DNA from: Crassaminicella profunda
Lineage (GTDB): Bacteria; Bacillota; Clostridia; Peptostreptococcales; Thermotaleaceae
Direction: 5' to 3'
NCBI RefSeq assembly: GCF_019884785.1
Contig: NZ_CP082326.1
Location: 2,721,355 to 2,785,354, forward strand
Length of the DNA stretch: 64,000 nt
In this document: piece by piece, positions 1-8,851 of the stretch
Position numbering within the stretch: the first letter of the stretch is position 1
Layout of the letters: every line of letters starts with the position of its first letter
Notes under the pieces: generated by a model
The model's database searches: none
The model's input: the letters and a program-made list of their open reading frames with translations, nothing else
What the model was told of the DNA's origin: nothing
Program-made: the position numbers and the translations under genes

Positions 1-1469
1 AATTTCATATAATCTACTTCTTGAGTGATATCCGTTTCAGCATACCGCTTATGACAAAACATTTTCTGCCATTGCCGAACCATTCCAAGGGTTTGATTGT
101 TAAAAAGCAATGTAATCATAGGTAGTTTATACTTTGCTACAGTAGCTAGTTCATTGCAATTCATTCTAAAACTTCCATCTCCTGCTATATGAAGAACCCG
201 TTTATCAGGATTGCCTACTTGCGCTCCAATAGCTGCTCCTAATCCATACCCCATTGTACCAAGTCCTCCAGAGGAGATAAAGGTTCTAGGATTTTTAAAG
301 GGAAAATGTTGTGCTGTCCACATTTGATGCTGACCTACTTCTGTAGTGACAATGGTTTCATCTCCCAAAACCTTATGAGCACAAGCTAGAATGTTCTCAG
401 CATGAAATCCTGTTTTTTCTTTATTTACTTTAAAATCTTCAATTTTCTCAAGCCATTCTTTTCGATCTTTAGTACTAAGCATATCTGTAAGATCAGCTAA
501 GACCCTTTTTACATCTCCTAAAATCCACAAATCAACATCCTTATTTTTTCCTATTTCTGATGCATCAATATCTATATGAATCACCTTAGCCTTTGGTCCA
601 AATTCTTCAGCAATGCCAATGACACGATCACTAAATCTAGCACCAATTGCAATAATCAGATCACTACCACAAACAGCTAAGTTTGCATCTCTCATACCAT
701 GCATTCCTACAAGACCTAAGGAAAGATCATGATCTCTTGGAAAGCTTCCAAGTCCCATTAAAGTATTCACAACAGGAATATTTCCCTTTGTGGCAAATTC
801 ATAAAGTTCGTTAGCAGCTTCCGATAAAACAATTCCTCCTCCTGCATAAATAACAGGTTTTGATGATTGATTAATGAGATCAGCAGCCTTTATAATCTCT
901 TTATTTGAAGAAGTACACGCTCTTTTGTTTTCTTTAAGTACTTCTTTTTTCACATAAGTAGTTTTTTCTAAAAATACATTTTTAGGAATATCAATCAGCA
1001 CTGGTCCTGGTCTACCACTCTCAGCAATTTTAAAAGCATCCCTGATTACATCTGCTAATTTTTCAACATCTTTTACAAAATAATTATGTTTCGTAATAGG
1101 TAGGGTAATCCCAGTAATGTCTACTTCTTGAAATGAATCTTTTCCTAAAAGGTTGGCAGGCACTTGCCCTGTGATCACTACTAGTGGCACGCTATCCATA
1201 TATGCTGTTGCAATACCTGTTACTGTATTTGTAGCTCCAGGGCCTGATGTTGCAAAGCAAACACCTACCTTGCCTGTGCTTCTTGCATATCCATCAGCTC
1301 CATGACTTGCTCCTTGTTCATGAGCCGTAAGAATATGATCAAAATGATCCATTTTGTCATATAACGCATCATATAAAGGAATCACAGCACCTCCTGGATA
1401 TCCAAATATTTTGTCTACATCTTGTTCCTTTAAACATTCTAGTACTATTTCTGCCCCAGTAAGTTTCAT
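1..1469 (-). CDS. ilvB: Acetolactate synthase large subunit, 3' end cut by window edge
   Basis: This is the catalytic, thiamine-diphosphate-dependent subunit of acetohydroxyacid synthase, which condenses pyruvate with pyruvate or 2-oxobutyrate in valine, leucine and isoleucine synthesis. The reverse-strand translation from the ATG at 1469 begins MKLTGAEIVLECLKEQDVDK and continues with FGYPGGAVIPLYDAL and the ThDP glutamate context TAHEQGASHGADGYARSTG. GPGATN and the flavin/ThDP region GQVPANLLGKDSFQEVD follow. A GGGAGGT ribosome site lies 11 nt before the ATG. The C-terminus is beyond position 1. It is the last visible gene of the ilvN-ilvC-ilvB operon, 32 nt after ilvC. Confidence 0.95.
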   Translation of the reverse strand, partial: MKLTGAEIVLECLKEQDVDKIFGYPGGAVIPLYDALYDKMDHFDHILTAHEQGASHGADGYARSTGKVGVCFATSGPGATNTVTGIATAYMDSVPLVVITGQVPANLLGKDSFQEVDITGITLPITKHNYFVKDVEKLADVIRDAFKIAESGRPGPVLIDIPKNVFLEKTTYVKKEVLKENKRACTSSNKEIIKAADLINQSSKPVIYAGGGIVLSEAANELYEFATKGNIPVVNTLMGLGSFPRDHDLSLGLVGMHGMRDANLAVCGSDLIIAIGARFSDRVIGIAEEFGPKAKVIHIDIDASEIGKNKDVDLWILGDVKRVLADLTDMLSTKDRKEWLEKIEDFKVNKEKTGFHAENILACAHKVLGDETIVTTEVGQHQMWTAQHFPFKNPRTFISSGGLGTMGYGLGAAIGAQVGNPDKRVLHIAGDGSFRMNCNELATVAKYKLPMITLLFNNQTLGMVRQWQKMFCHKRYAETDITQEVDYMK

Positions 1470-1501
1470 GACTTATGCCCGACCTCCCTATCCTTATAAA
1501 C

Positions 1502-2494
1502 TTATTTTTTTAACCAAGACATCATTGCTCTTAATTTTTTTCCAACCTCTACAATTGGATGTCTTAATTCTTCTTGTTTCATTGCAGTAAATACTGGTCT
1601 GTTTGCCATATTCTCTGTAATCCAATCCTTTGCAAAGTTTCCTGTTTGGATTTCTTTTAATACCTTTTTCATTTCTTTTCTTGTTTCTTCATTCACAATT
1701 CTTCTACCAATCATGTAATCGCCATACTCTGCTGTATCACTAACGCTATAGCGCATATTTTCAAATCCACCTTCATATAGTAAATCAACGATTAATTTTA
1801 ATTCGTGAAGACACTCAAAATATGCAATCTCTGGTTGATATCCAGCTTCTACTAATGTATCAAAACCTGCCTTGATAAGCTCTGTAGCTCCTCCACAAAG
1901 TACTGCTTGTTCTCCAAATAAATCTGTTTCTGTTTCTTCTTTAAAGCTAGTTTCTAAAACTCCTGCTCTTGCTGAACCAATTCCTTTTGCATAAGCTAAG
2001 GCAACCTCACGACACTTTCCTGTATAGTCTTGATATACTGCAAATAATGCTGGAACTCCACCACCTTCTGTATATACTCTTCTTACTAAATGTCCAGGTC
2101 CTTTTGGTGCAACCATGAAAACATCTACATTAGTAGGGGGTACAATTTGATTAAAGTGTATATTGAATCCATGAGCAAATGCTAATGCGTCTCCTTCATT
2201 CAAATAAGGTTTCACTTCTTCGTTATAAAGCTTTGCTTGTCTTTCATCAGGTACAAGCATCATCACTACATTACTAGCCTTTACAGCCTCAGCAACTGTC
2301 ATTACTTCAAGACCACTTGCCTTTACCTTTTCCCATGATTTGCTTCCCTTGTAAAGACCAACTACTACTTCTACACCACTCTCTTTTAAATTTAGTGCAT
2401 GAGCATGACCTTGACTTCCATATCCTATTACTGCTATCTTTTTTCCTTCAAATAATTCTAATGCTGCGTCCTTTTCATAATACATTTTTGCCAT
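1502..2494 (-). CDS. ilvC: Ketol-acid reductoisomerase (NADP+)
   Basis: The 330-residue protein is full length for a class I enzyme, which isomerises and reduces acetohydroxy acids to dihydroxy acids, the second common step of branched-chain amino acid synthesis. The N-terminal Rossmann motif [17 protein letters not shown] (residues about 20-36) binds NADPH. Residues such as HGFNIHF, the metal-binding acidic segment [19 protein letters not shown] and the later [17 protein letters not shown] are all present. The gene lies between ilvN and ilvB and is expressed from the same T-box leader. The order small subunit, reductoisomerase, large subunit is less usual than ilvB-ilvN-ilvC. Confidence 0.97.
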   Translation of the reverse strand: MAKMYYEKDAALELFEGKKIAVIGYGSQGHAHALNLKESGVEVVVGLYKGSKSWEKVKASGLEVMTVAEAVKASNVVMMLVPDERQAKLYNEEVKPYLNEGDALAFAHGFNIHFNQIVPPTNVDVFMVAPKGPGHLVRRVYTEGGGVPALFAVYQDYTGKCREVALAYAKGIGSARAGVLETSFKEETETDLFGEQAVLCGGATELIKAGFDTLVEAGYQPEIAYFECLHELKLIVDLLYEGGFENMRYSVSDTAEYGDYMIGRRIVNEETRKEMKKVLKEIQTGNFAKDWITENMANRPVFTAMKQEELRHPIVEVGKKLRAMMSWLKK

Positions 2495-2555
2495 TTTTCA
2501 TCTCTCCCTTTATCTTCTTTTTCTTTGTATTTTATATTATAAATATTTAAAATAT

Positions 2556-2831
2556 TTACATTACCTTGTATAAGTTTGCTTCTTTTTTCATATTTTCATC
2601 CATTGTCTTTACTTTATAGACATCAACAATTTTTTCTATTAAAAGCATGGCTCTTTCAATGCTTTCAGGTTCTTCTTTTGTTGTAATCATCAAATGTGCC
2701 AATGCTTTATTTTCTGTTTCTACCATACTAATGCTTTTCATGTGAAATGCTCTTCTTCTCAAAAGACCAATAATACGCATCAACACCTCTGGTTGATTAT
2801 TTACCTCTGCAAACAAAATCCTATTCATCAT
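2556..2831 (-). CDS. ilvN: Acetolactate synthase small (regulatory) subunit, short ACT-only form
   Basis: This 91-residue protein consists essentially of one ACT domain (RILFAEVNNQPEVLMRIIGL, then RRRAFHMKSISM). It should activate the large subunit and give feedback control by valine or related amino acids. Many small subunits are about 160 residues with a second C-terminal domain; this one stops after the ACT domain, like the short enterobacterial subunits. It is the first gene after the T-box terminator, about 100 nt downstream, with a GGAGGTAGGATG start region. Two adjacent ATG codons make the exact start ambiguous by one residue. Confidence 0.9.
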   Translation of the reverse strand: MMNRILFAEVNNQPEVLMRIIGLLRRRAFHMKSISMVETENKALAHLMITTKEEPESIERAMLLIEKIVDVYKVKTMDENMKKEANLYKVM

Positions 2832-2925
2832 CCTACCTCCTTAATATTGATTGAAGATTCGAAATATTCTGTGTTTGACTTTTGCACAATAACCTACTTT
2901 AATTATTGGCTTCCTAATTAGGTAT

Positions 2926-2978
2926 AAAAAATCTCCCATCCCTAAGACACAAATATTTATGTCTTAGGGACGAGAGAC
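2926..2978 (-). terminator. T-box terminator hairpin
   Basis: The inverted repeat TGTCTTAGGGA (2960-2970) and TCCCTAAGACA (2939-2949), extended by GAGA/TCTC pairs, is followed on the reverse strand by six T residues at 2931-2926. It competes with the T-box antiterminator. Confidence 0.9.
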
Positions 2979-3257
2979 TTTGCTCGTGGTACCACCCTAA
3001 TTTACAATTCACTCACATGAATTGACTCTTCAGGTCTAAGGAAATATCCTCTAACCCTAGCCATATAACGGTGGCACTTCTACATTTTGTAGAATCCCGG
3101 CCTTACCTACTAAAAAATTCTTTTCGGCTCAGCAGTTCAGGAGTGATTATTATATACTGCTTTGACGCTAACTCTCAGCAAACGCTAGCTCTCTGTAATC
3201 AAAGAAATAGTATTTTTCTCTCCGTCGTAACTATTAAAATATTCTGTTAAATGGATT
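2926..3257 (-). promoter_or_regulatory. T-box riboswitch controlling ilvN-ilvC-ilvB
   Basis: The reverse strand carries the conserved T-box sequence GGGTGGTACCACG at 2997-2985, just upstream of a strong terminator, with the AGAGAG/GCUGAGAG-type Stem I segments at 3180-3230. Such leaders read the charging state of one tRNA. Folding Stem I by eye (ATACT/AGTAT and GGAG/CTCC) leaves ATC at 3147-3145 in the specifier position, which would mean tRNA-Ile. The specifier call is tentative; the T-box itself is clear. Confidence 0.93.
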
Positions 3258-3263
3258 AAACAC

Positions 3264-3292
3264 ATTGTACTATCATTTTAATCCTTCGTCAA
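3264..3292 (-). promoter_or_regulatory. Sigma-A-type promoter of the ilv operon
   Basis: On the reverse strand TTGACG (3292-3287), a 17-nt spacer and TACAAT (3269-3264) precede the T-box leader. The predicted start of transcription is near 3257. The stretch 3293-3497 upstream is AT-rich and holds nothing else recognisable. Confidence 0.75.
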
Positions 3293-3497
3293 TACTTTTT
3301 TTTTAATTTTTTTCATTTTTTTATTAATTCCTTTTCATAAATATAAAAATACACTCCCTCTATTCATTGAAAAAAACCTTTTCCTTGTATCACCATTTTT
3401 CTTTTCTTTTATTTCAAATTTTATATTTAAATCTAAAAAAAATAAAATTTCACAATATTCGCCTTTGATGATTTATTAAAAATAGATTTACCCTATT

Positions 3498-4895
3498 TTA
3501 ATAGCATCCTTCAAAATCTTCTTTTAATCCATTCTCAAATGTTGATAAGGGAATTTCAAAGGTTGGTATTCCTGCTGCATAAGGAGCGATTTCATAAAGT
3601 CCAAAATAAATCCCTAATTTATTATCTTTTAAATAAAAGCTATGATCTTTCCTGATTCCTTCAAAGCCTTGATAATATATATAATCATCTTCTGAAGAAT
3701 TTTCTCCTGATGGTTTATTGATTCTATCGATTTGTTCCTTTATTTTTTCATTGATAACTTTTTCATAATCATAATTTTCTTTAAATAAGTCTTTTAACTC
3801 TATGAGCTTTCCTGTTTTTAAATCAATATTATAAGTAATATCATTATGCATACCATGGGCACCACCTGTATATTCATAATAGGTAATATAGATACTTAGT
3901 AAATCTTGTTCATTTTTCTTTTCTTCAAAATCTACATATACGCTATAAGGTCTCATCTCATAATCATATTTTTTAGCATCCTCTGCACCTTCCTTTGCCC
4001 ACTTTTCTATTTCATCTTTAAAATCTAATGCTTCTTTTTTAAACATTTGATTGATTTTTTCTTGTATCTTCTCATCTTTTAATCCTGAAAGTACAGGAAT
4101 TTTTACATCTGCTTCAAAGTATTCTTTATTTTCTTTTATTTTCTTTGTATGTACCTTTACTGCATAGGGTTTTAGCTGTACATGTGTATTTACTCCATTT
4201 TTAAAAACAGAAAATGGTATTTCAAAATGATCCTCCTCTGCATCATATGGATTAAAAGATATAATTATTTTTTGATCCCTCAAATAATAGAATACATCTT
4301 TTGTATTAGATAGACACATATAAAGATCTTTCTCTTTTTTATTATATTCTTTTTTTATGTAATCTATAAGGAGCTCGTTGTAATCTTCATCCTTGTTAAA
4401 CAATCTGTCAAAGGCAATCTGCTTTCCTGTATTTAAATCAATATTGTAGTAATCTTCTGTTGGATGTGTATAGGGTTTTTCTTCATTGACCTTTTGCTTG
4501 ATGATTATACTGATCAAATTTTCATTTTTGTATGCTACTTCATAATCAGATGTTATATTCTCTTTTTCATGCTCCTCTTTATTTTTATCATATGCATTCT
4601 TAGCACTTTGAATATTGAATTCCATAAACTCTGTTATATCATTTTCAAATAGCTCATTGATTCTCTCTTCTACATCTTTATTAGAAAGCTTTGAAATAAC
4701 AGGAATCTTTATATCTCCTTTTATATACTCTTCATCTACCTTTATTTCTTTTGCTGTTATTTCTATAGGTTGATTTTTTATAGTTTGTTCTGCTGCTTTT
4801 ACACCTTTTTCCTCTATTAGAGAACATGCTGCTGTAGAAATACACAAGCTTAGGATAAGCATGATCCCTACTGCCTTATAAACTATTTTTTTCAT
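3498..4895 (-). CDS. RsiV-like lipoprotein with duplicated DUF3298/DUF4163 module
   Basis: The 465-residue protein starts with a lipoprotein signal (MKKIVYKAVGIMLILSLC, lipobox STAAC with the cysteine near residue 24), so it should sit on the outer face of the membrane. Two homologous halves follow. Each has a KIPVISKLSN or KIPVLSGLKD segment, a helix, a Y-rich beta region and a NIDLTGK-type turn (NIDLNTGKQIAFDRLF; NIDLKTGKLIELKDLF). The second half has the EYTGGAHGMHNDITYNIDL signature of the RsiV/DUF3298 fold. RsiV binds lysozyme and controls sigma-V in Bacillus, but no sigma factor lies next to this gene and there is no N-terminal cytoplasmic domain, so the function is unknown. Confidence 0.8.
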   Translation of the reverse strand: MKKIVYKAVGIMLILSLCISTAACSLIEEKGVKAAEQTIKNQPIEITAKEIKVDEEYIKGDIKIPVISKLSNKDVEERINELFENDITEFMEFNIQSAKNAYDKNKEEHEKENITSDYEVAYKNENLISIIIKQKVNEEKPYTHPTEDYYNIDLNTGKQIAFDRLFNKDEDYNELLIDYIKKEYNKKEKDLYMCLSNTKDVFYYLRDQKIIISFNPYDAEEDHFEIPFSVFKNGVNTHVQLKPYAVKVHTKKIKENKEYFEADVKIPVLSGLKDEKIQEKINQMFKKEALDFKDEIEKWAKEGAEDAKKYDYEMRPYSVYVDFEEKKNEQDLLSIYITYYEYTGGAHGMHNDITYNIDLKTGKLIELKDLFKENYDYEKVINEKIKEQIDRINKPSGENSSEDDYIYYQGFEGIRKDHSFYLKDNKLGIYFGLYEIAPYAAGIPTFEIPLSTFENGLKEDFEGCY

Positions 4896-5080
4896 ATTTG
4901 AAACCTCCCTTTATATTTTTATATCTTTATTTTATACCTTTATAATCTAAAAAAAGTTACAAAAAAGTTTCATTTCTTATAATTTGAAACATATATAGAT
5001 TTGTCATTTATATATTTCATTTATGATGAATCCTTCAAAAGCATTATTTATATATCAATAAAAAATATTTATTTCCCCTA

Positions 5081-5110
5081 AAAAAAGAACCCTTTTAAAA
5101 GGATTCTTTT
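5081..5110 (-). terminator. Terminator after trmO
   Basis: AAAGAATCCTTTT/AAAAGGGTTCTTT forms a hairpin followed by a T run on the reverse strand, 40 nt after the trmO stop. Confidence 0.8.
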
Positions 5111-5149
5111 ATGAAATCATTTATTTACATCTATCATGTTTTAATTCTC

Positions 5150-5566
5150 TTATTCCATATTTTCAGGATTTAACTTAGCTACATAAGGTTTAATATCTAT
5201 TACAGGTGTTTGATCTAACATATCTACACCCTCAATTTCTATATGACATCCCTCTATTTTTCTCAATTTTACAATACTTATCCCTATAGGGTTCGGTCTT
5301 TTTGGAGATCTCGTAGCAAAAACACCTTTTTTTTCATCACTCCATGGAGTTAGCGTCAATAACTCATACCCTTTTGATTGATGAAAATAAAATTGTACAA
5401 TAATATGAGAATAATTTTCTAAATCCTTCAATCCTTCCTTATACTCCTCTATAAGCTTTATGGTAGCTACTTTTTCTCTGGCATATATGCTCTGAGGTGG
5501 AATTTCTTCAATCCTTTTAAACGGAGATGCGATATATCCAATTGGTTTTACTATAATATCACCCAT
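5150..5566 (-). CDS. trmO: TrmO-like tRNA methyltransferase (TsaA/YaeB domain)
   Basis: The 138-residue protein is a complete TsaA-like beta-barrel domain, as in TrmO, which uses S-adenosylmethionine to methylate N6 of t6A37 in certain tRNAs. Diagnostic segments are KPIGYIASPFKR near the N-terminus, LENYSHIIVQFYFH, and the signature GVFATRSPKRPNPIGISIVK followed by GVDMLDQTPVIDIKPY. The ATG at 5566 has AAAGG 9 nt upstream; an ATG 9 nt earlier overlaps that site. It lies 21 nt after the ABC binding-protein gene and ends at a terminator, so it appears co-transcribed with a cobalamin-riboswitch transporter operon. E. coli TrmO carries an extra C-terminal region absent here. Confidence 0.85.
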   Translation of the reverse strand: MGDIIVKPIGYIASPFKRIEEIPPQSIYAREKVATIKLIEEYKEGLKDLENYSHIIVQFYFHQSKGYELLTLTPWSDEKKGVFATRSPKRPNPIGISIVKLRKIEGCHIEIEGVDMLDQTPVIDIKPYVAKLNPENME

Positions 5567-5587
5567 TCTAAACATCCTTTCTATTTT

Positions 5588-7171
5588 TTATTTTACAAAA
5601 ATCATTTTATTTAAAGCTAAAGGAATTCCAATAGATACGCCTTCATTGGTAAAATACAAATTTGCCTTATCATTATAAACAAACACAAATTCAGAAAAAT
5701 AGATATGATAAGCTGGTAATTCTTCTGCATAAGTCTTCTGGAACTCTTTTAAAATATTTTTTCTTTCTTCTAAGTTGGTTGCTAAAAGCTGCTCTTTTAA
5801 AAGCTTACTCATTTTTTCTGATTTGTAATATCGATCACTTGTAAATCCCTTTCCAAGGATTTCTCTATTCAAAAATATAGGATCTCCTATGGCACCACAT
5901 TCTACTACAGATATATCAAAATCCCAATTATTTAAGCTTTGATCTGCTGTTTGTCTATCTTTATAGATAGCCTCTGCCTTGATCCCTTCATGATTTAATT
6001 GTTCTACAATCATATCTACATCTCTTTTTACCCGTTCATTTCCTAAAACGGTAAAGCTTAATACTTCTCCATCCTTCTTATAATAATCCCCTTCTTTTTT
6101 GTATCCTAATTTTTCAAGGATGGATTCTCCTTTTTCTGGATTATATTTATACTGCTCAACATCTTTTTCAAAATAAGCGCTTTCCCTTGAAAAAATTCCT
6201 GTATTTCCTTTAAAAGCATGTCCTCTATGAGCAATATCTATAATGTCATCCCTATTAATGAAATAAGCCATTGCATGTCTAAATGTTTTTTCATCAAAAG
6301 GAGCTTTATGATGATTAAAGGCTACCTTTGTTACCATTCCTATATCACTAATAACATTTATATCTTTTCCTTTGAAAAGCTCCTTAGCATCTCCATTTGT
6401 AAATATAGCATCTACTTTTCCTTGAAGTAAAGCTTTTGGTTGCATTTGAGGATTCATCTTAAAGAACTTCAATTTTTTTACCTTTGGGCAACCTTGATAA
6501 TAATCATCAAAGGCTTCAAATACATATTCACCCTTTTCCCCATTGTAATGAGCCAACTTAAAAGGACCACTTCCTATAATTTGCTCTTCTGAAAATAATT
6601 TTTCTGGGTTTTTGATCTCTTTATAAATGTGCTCTGGAAGTATTGGCATACAACCAGCAATATGGGCATAAAAAGGTGCCCATTTTTCTTTTAATTTAAA
6701 TTCCACTTTATTTTCTTCTATAGCTGTTACTTTTTCAATAGGCTTTAAATTCAACCAAGCAAGAGGATGTTTTTTCATATACTCTATTGTGAAAGTAACA
6801 TCCTTTGCTGTTATAGCTTCCCCATCATGCCATTTAGCATTTTCTTGAAGTTCAAAGGTATATGTATTCTCTTCCTCATTGTATACCCATTCTTTTGCTA
6901 GTGCTGGAATAAAATCTCCCTTCTCATCCTTCCATATTAATGAATCAAATACATAACTCATTCGTATAAAGCCAGGACCCCTTGGAATTAAACCATAGGG
7001 TGTAGGAGCTCCCCAGTTTCCAGTTGCATCAGGAATTGCATATTCTTCTATATCCGTATTGGTAGCCTTTGCAGAAGAAGTTTCATTTGCTTTAGATGCG
7101 CATCCCCCTGTCCCTAAAATCATCACTACCAGCATTAGTAGTGCAATGGTTTTAAACAATTTCTTTTTCAT
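5588..7171 (-). CDS. ABC transporter substrate-binding lipoprotein, NikA/OppA family
   Basis: This 527-residue protein is an SBP_bac_5 family extracellular binding protein. It has a signal peptide and lipobox (GTGGC, cysteine near residue 27), then the family segments PALAKEWVYNEEENTYTFEL, WHDGEAITAKDVTFTIEY and FKLAHYNGEKG. The C-terminal domain contains FRHAMAYFINRDDIIDIA. Members bind peptides, nickel or cobalt complexes and similar ligands. The upstream cobalamin riboswitch points to a corrinoid-related ligand or metal such as cobalt rather than peptides, but the ligand is not visible in the sequence. It is the fourth gene of the operon. GGGAGG lies upstream of the ATG. Confidence 0.88.
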   Translation of the reverse strand: MKKKLFKTIALLMLVVMILGTGGCASKANETSSAKATNTDIEEYAIPDATGNWGAPTPYGLIPRGPGFIRMSYVFDSLIWKDEKGDFIPALAKEWVYNEEENTYTFELQENAKWHDGEAITAKDVTFTIEYMKKHPLAWLNLKPIEKVTAIEENKVEFKLKEKWAPFYAHIAGCMPILPEHIYKEIKNPEKLFSEEQIIGSGPFKLAHYNGEKGEYVFEAFDDYYQGCPKVKKLKFFKMNPQMQPKALLQGKVDAIFTNGDAKELFKGKDINVISDIGMVTKVAFNHHKAPFDEKTFRHAMAYFINRDDIIDIAHRGHAFKGNTGIFSRESAYFEKDVEQYKYNPEKGESILEKLGYKKEGDYYKKDGEVLSFTVLGNERVKRDVDMIVEQLNHEGIKAEAIYKDRQTADQSLNNWDFDISVVECGAIGDPIFLNREILGKGFTSDRYYKSEKMSKLLKEQLLATNLEERKNILKEFQKTYAEELPAYHIYFSEFVFVYNDKANLYFTNEGVSIGIPLALNKMIFVK

Positions 7172-7201
7172 TTAAACATCCTCCCTTATTATTTTTATAT
7201 T

Positions 7202-8851
7202 TTAAAATATTTGTGGTGCAGCACTAATTAGTTTCTTCGTATAAGCATGAATAGGCGTATTTGTCATTACAGCTGAATGCCCCTCTTCCACTACTTCTCC
7301 ATTTTTTAACACAATCATCTTATCGCTTACTTTACGAGCTAGTGCAATATCATGGGTGATAAAAAGTAAGGTAAGTCCTCTCTTTTCTTGTAATTCCATA
7401 AATAGCTTCATAATTTTAGCTTGAACACTTACATCAAGGGCAGAAGTAGCTTCATCTGCAATTAATAATTTAGGTTTTAAGATTAAAGCTCTTGCAATAG
7501 CTACTCTTTGACTTTCTCCACCACTTAATTCATGAGGAAACCGATTTAAAAATTCATCCTCTGTAGGTAAATTTACTTCCTTTAAAACTTTTAGTACCTC
7601 TTTTTTCTTTTCTTCCTCATTTCCTATTTTATAAATATCTAAAGGCTCTTTTACAGCTGTTAATACATTAAAGCTTTTATTAATAGAAGCTTGAGGATTT
7701 TGGTAAATCACTTGTACCTGCTGATAAAACCCTTTATTTTGATAAATTTTTTCTTCACAATAAAACAATTTTCCATGGTCTATTTTTTCTAATCCCATAA
7801 TGCATTTTACTAGGGTAGTTTTCCCACTCCCACTTTCTCCAACAACGCATAATGTTTCTCCTTCATATAATTGAAAATCAACATCCTTTAAGATCTTTCT
7901 TTTTTTATATTTTTTAACAATTCCCTCCCCTCTTAATAAACAAATAATTCCCTTTTGATGACATGCAATAAAACGGTTCTTTATTTCTTGAAGCTCAGGT
8001 TTTTTATGAAAACAAATATTCTTTCTTTGAGTACATCTATTGACAAAGGGGCATCCCTTTTCACCATATTGAATGGTTCCTCTTATTCCTTGTAAATCTT
8101 TTGTTGTAGACATATTTGGATAGGAACGTAATAATCCTCTTGTATAGGGATGAACGGGTTCATTGAGAATTTTATTTGCTTCTCCCATCTCAACTACACT
8201 TCCTCCATATAAAACAACTATTTTTTCTGCTAAACTCCTGGCAACAGAGAAATCATGAGTAATAAGCACCACCGTTTTGTCTTTAGCAACTCTTTTTATG
8301 AGCTGAATCATTTCCATTTTTGTTAATGGATCTAATGCTGAAGTAGGTTCATCTAACACTAAAATATCTGGATCATTAGCAAGTGCCATTGCCACTAAAG
8401 CCTTTTGAATCTGCCCTCCACTTAATTGAGCTGGATAAAAGTCATGATATACTTCCTCAAGTCCTACCAATAAAAGCAATTTTTTTCCTTGCTGAAAAGC
8501 TTCCGGTTTTGAAAATATTTTATGCTCAATCATAGATTCTGCAATCTGCTTAACTATTTTTACTGTTGGATTTAAAATTTGACCTGTATTTTGAAACACA
8601 ATGCTTGCTGTATTCCATCGGTATTTTTTCATTTCCTCAGCTGAATATTTTAAAATATCTTCATCCTTTACAATAATTTCTCCACTTACATCTCCCTTAT
8701 TGAGTCCTAATAAAGAGAGTCCTACACTTGTTTTCCCCGTTCCTGATTCTCCTATAATTGCTGTTATACTGTTTTTTCTAAATTCTAAATTGATCCCATT
8801 AATGACCTTTTTGTTCCCATAGGAAATACTTAAATTTTTTATTTTTATCAC
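7202..8851 (-). CDS. Fused double ATP-binding subunit of Nik/Opp-type ABC transporter
   Basis: One 549-residue polypeptide holds two complete nucleotide-binding domains, equivalent to NikD-NikE or OppD-OppF. The first has Walker A GESGTGKTS and signature LSGGQIQKALVAMALA, with Walker B ILVLDEPTSALDP. The second has GESGSGKTT, signature LSGGESQRVAIARALIL and LLIADEATSALDV. Between them is the OppD/F-type cysteine-containing linker (GCPFVNRCTQRKNICFHKKP). The start is the GTG at 8851, which overlaps the upstream permease stop (GTGA) and has GGAGGA 9 nt before it; a longer reading frame upstream lies inside the permease gene and is unlikely to be used. Confidence 0.9.
   Translation of the reverse strand: MIKIKNLSISYGNKKVINGINLEFRKNSITAIIGESGTGKTSVGLSLLGLNKGDVSGEIIVKDEDILKYSAEEMKKYRWNTASIVFQNTGQILNPTVKIVKQIAESMIEHKIFSKPEAFQQGKKLLLLVGLEEVYHDFYPAQLSGGQIQKALVAMALANDPDILVLDEPTSALDPLTKMEMIQLIKRVAKDKTVVLITHDFSVARSLAEKIVVLYGGSVVEMGEANKILNEPVHPYTRGLLRSYPNMSTTKDLQGIRGTIQYGEKGCPFVNRCTQRKNICFHKKPELQEIKNRFIACHQKGIICLLRGEGIVKKYKKRKILKDVDFQLYEGETLCVVGESGSGKTTLVKCIMGLEKIDHGKLFYCEEKIYQNKGFYQQVQVIYQNPQASINKSFNVLTAVKEPLDIYKIGNEEEKKKEVLKVLKEVNLPTEDEFLNRFPHELSGGESQRVAIARALILKPKLLIADEATSALDVSVQAKIMKLFMELQEKRGLTLLFITHDIALARKVSDKMIVLKNGEVVEEGHSAVMTNTPIHAYTKKLISAAPQIF

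Noticed and set aside
1354-1590. Many open frames of 60-130 codons opposite real genes, such as this one across ilvB/ilvC
   Set aside because: They are antisense or out-of-frame shadows of well-supported genes, with no ribosome sites or recognisable domains.
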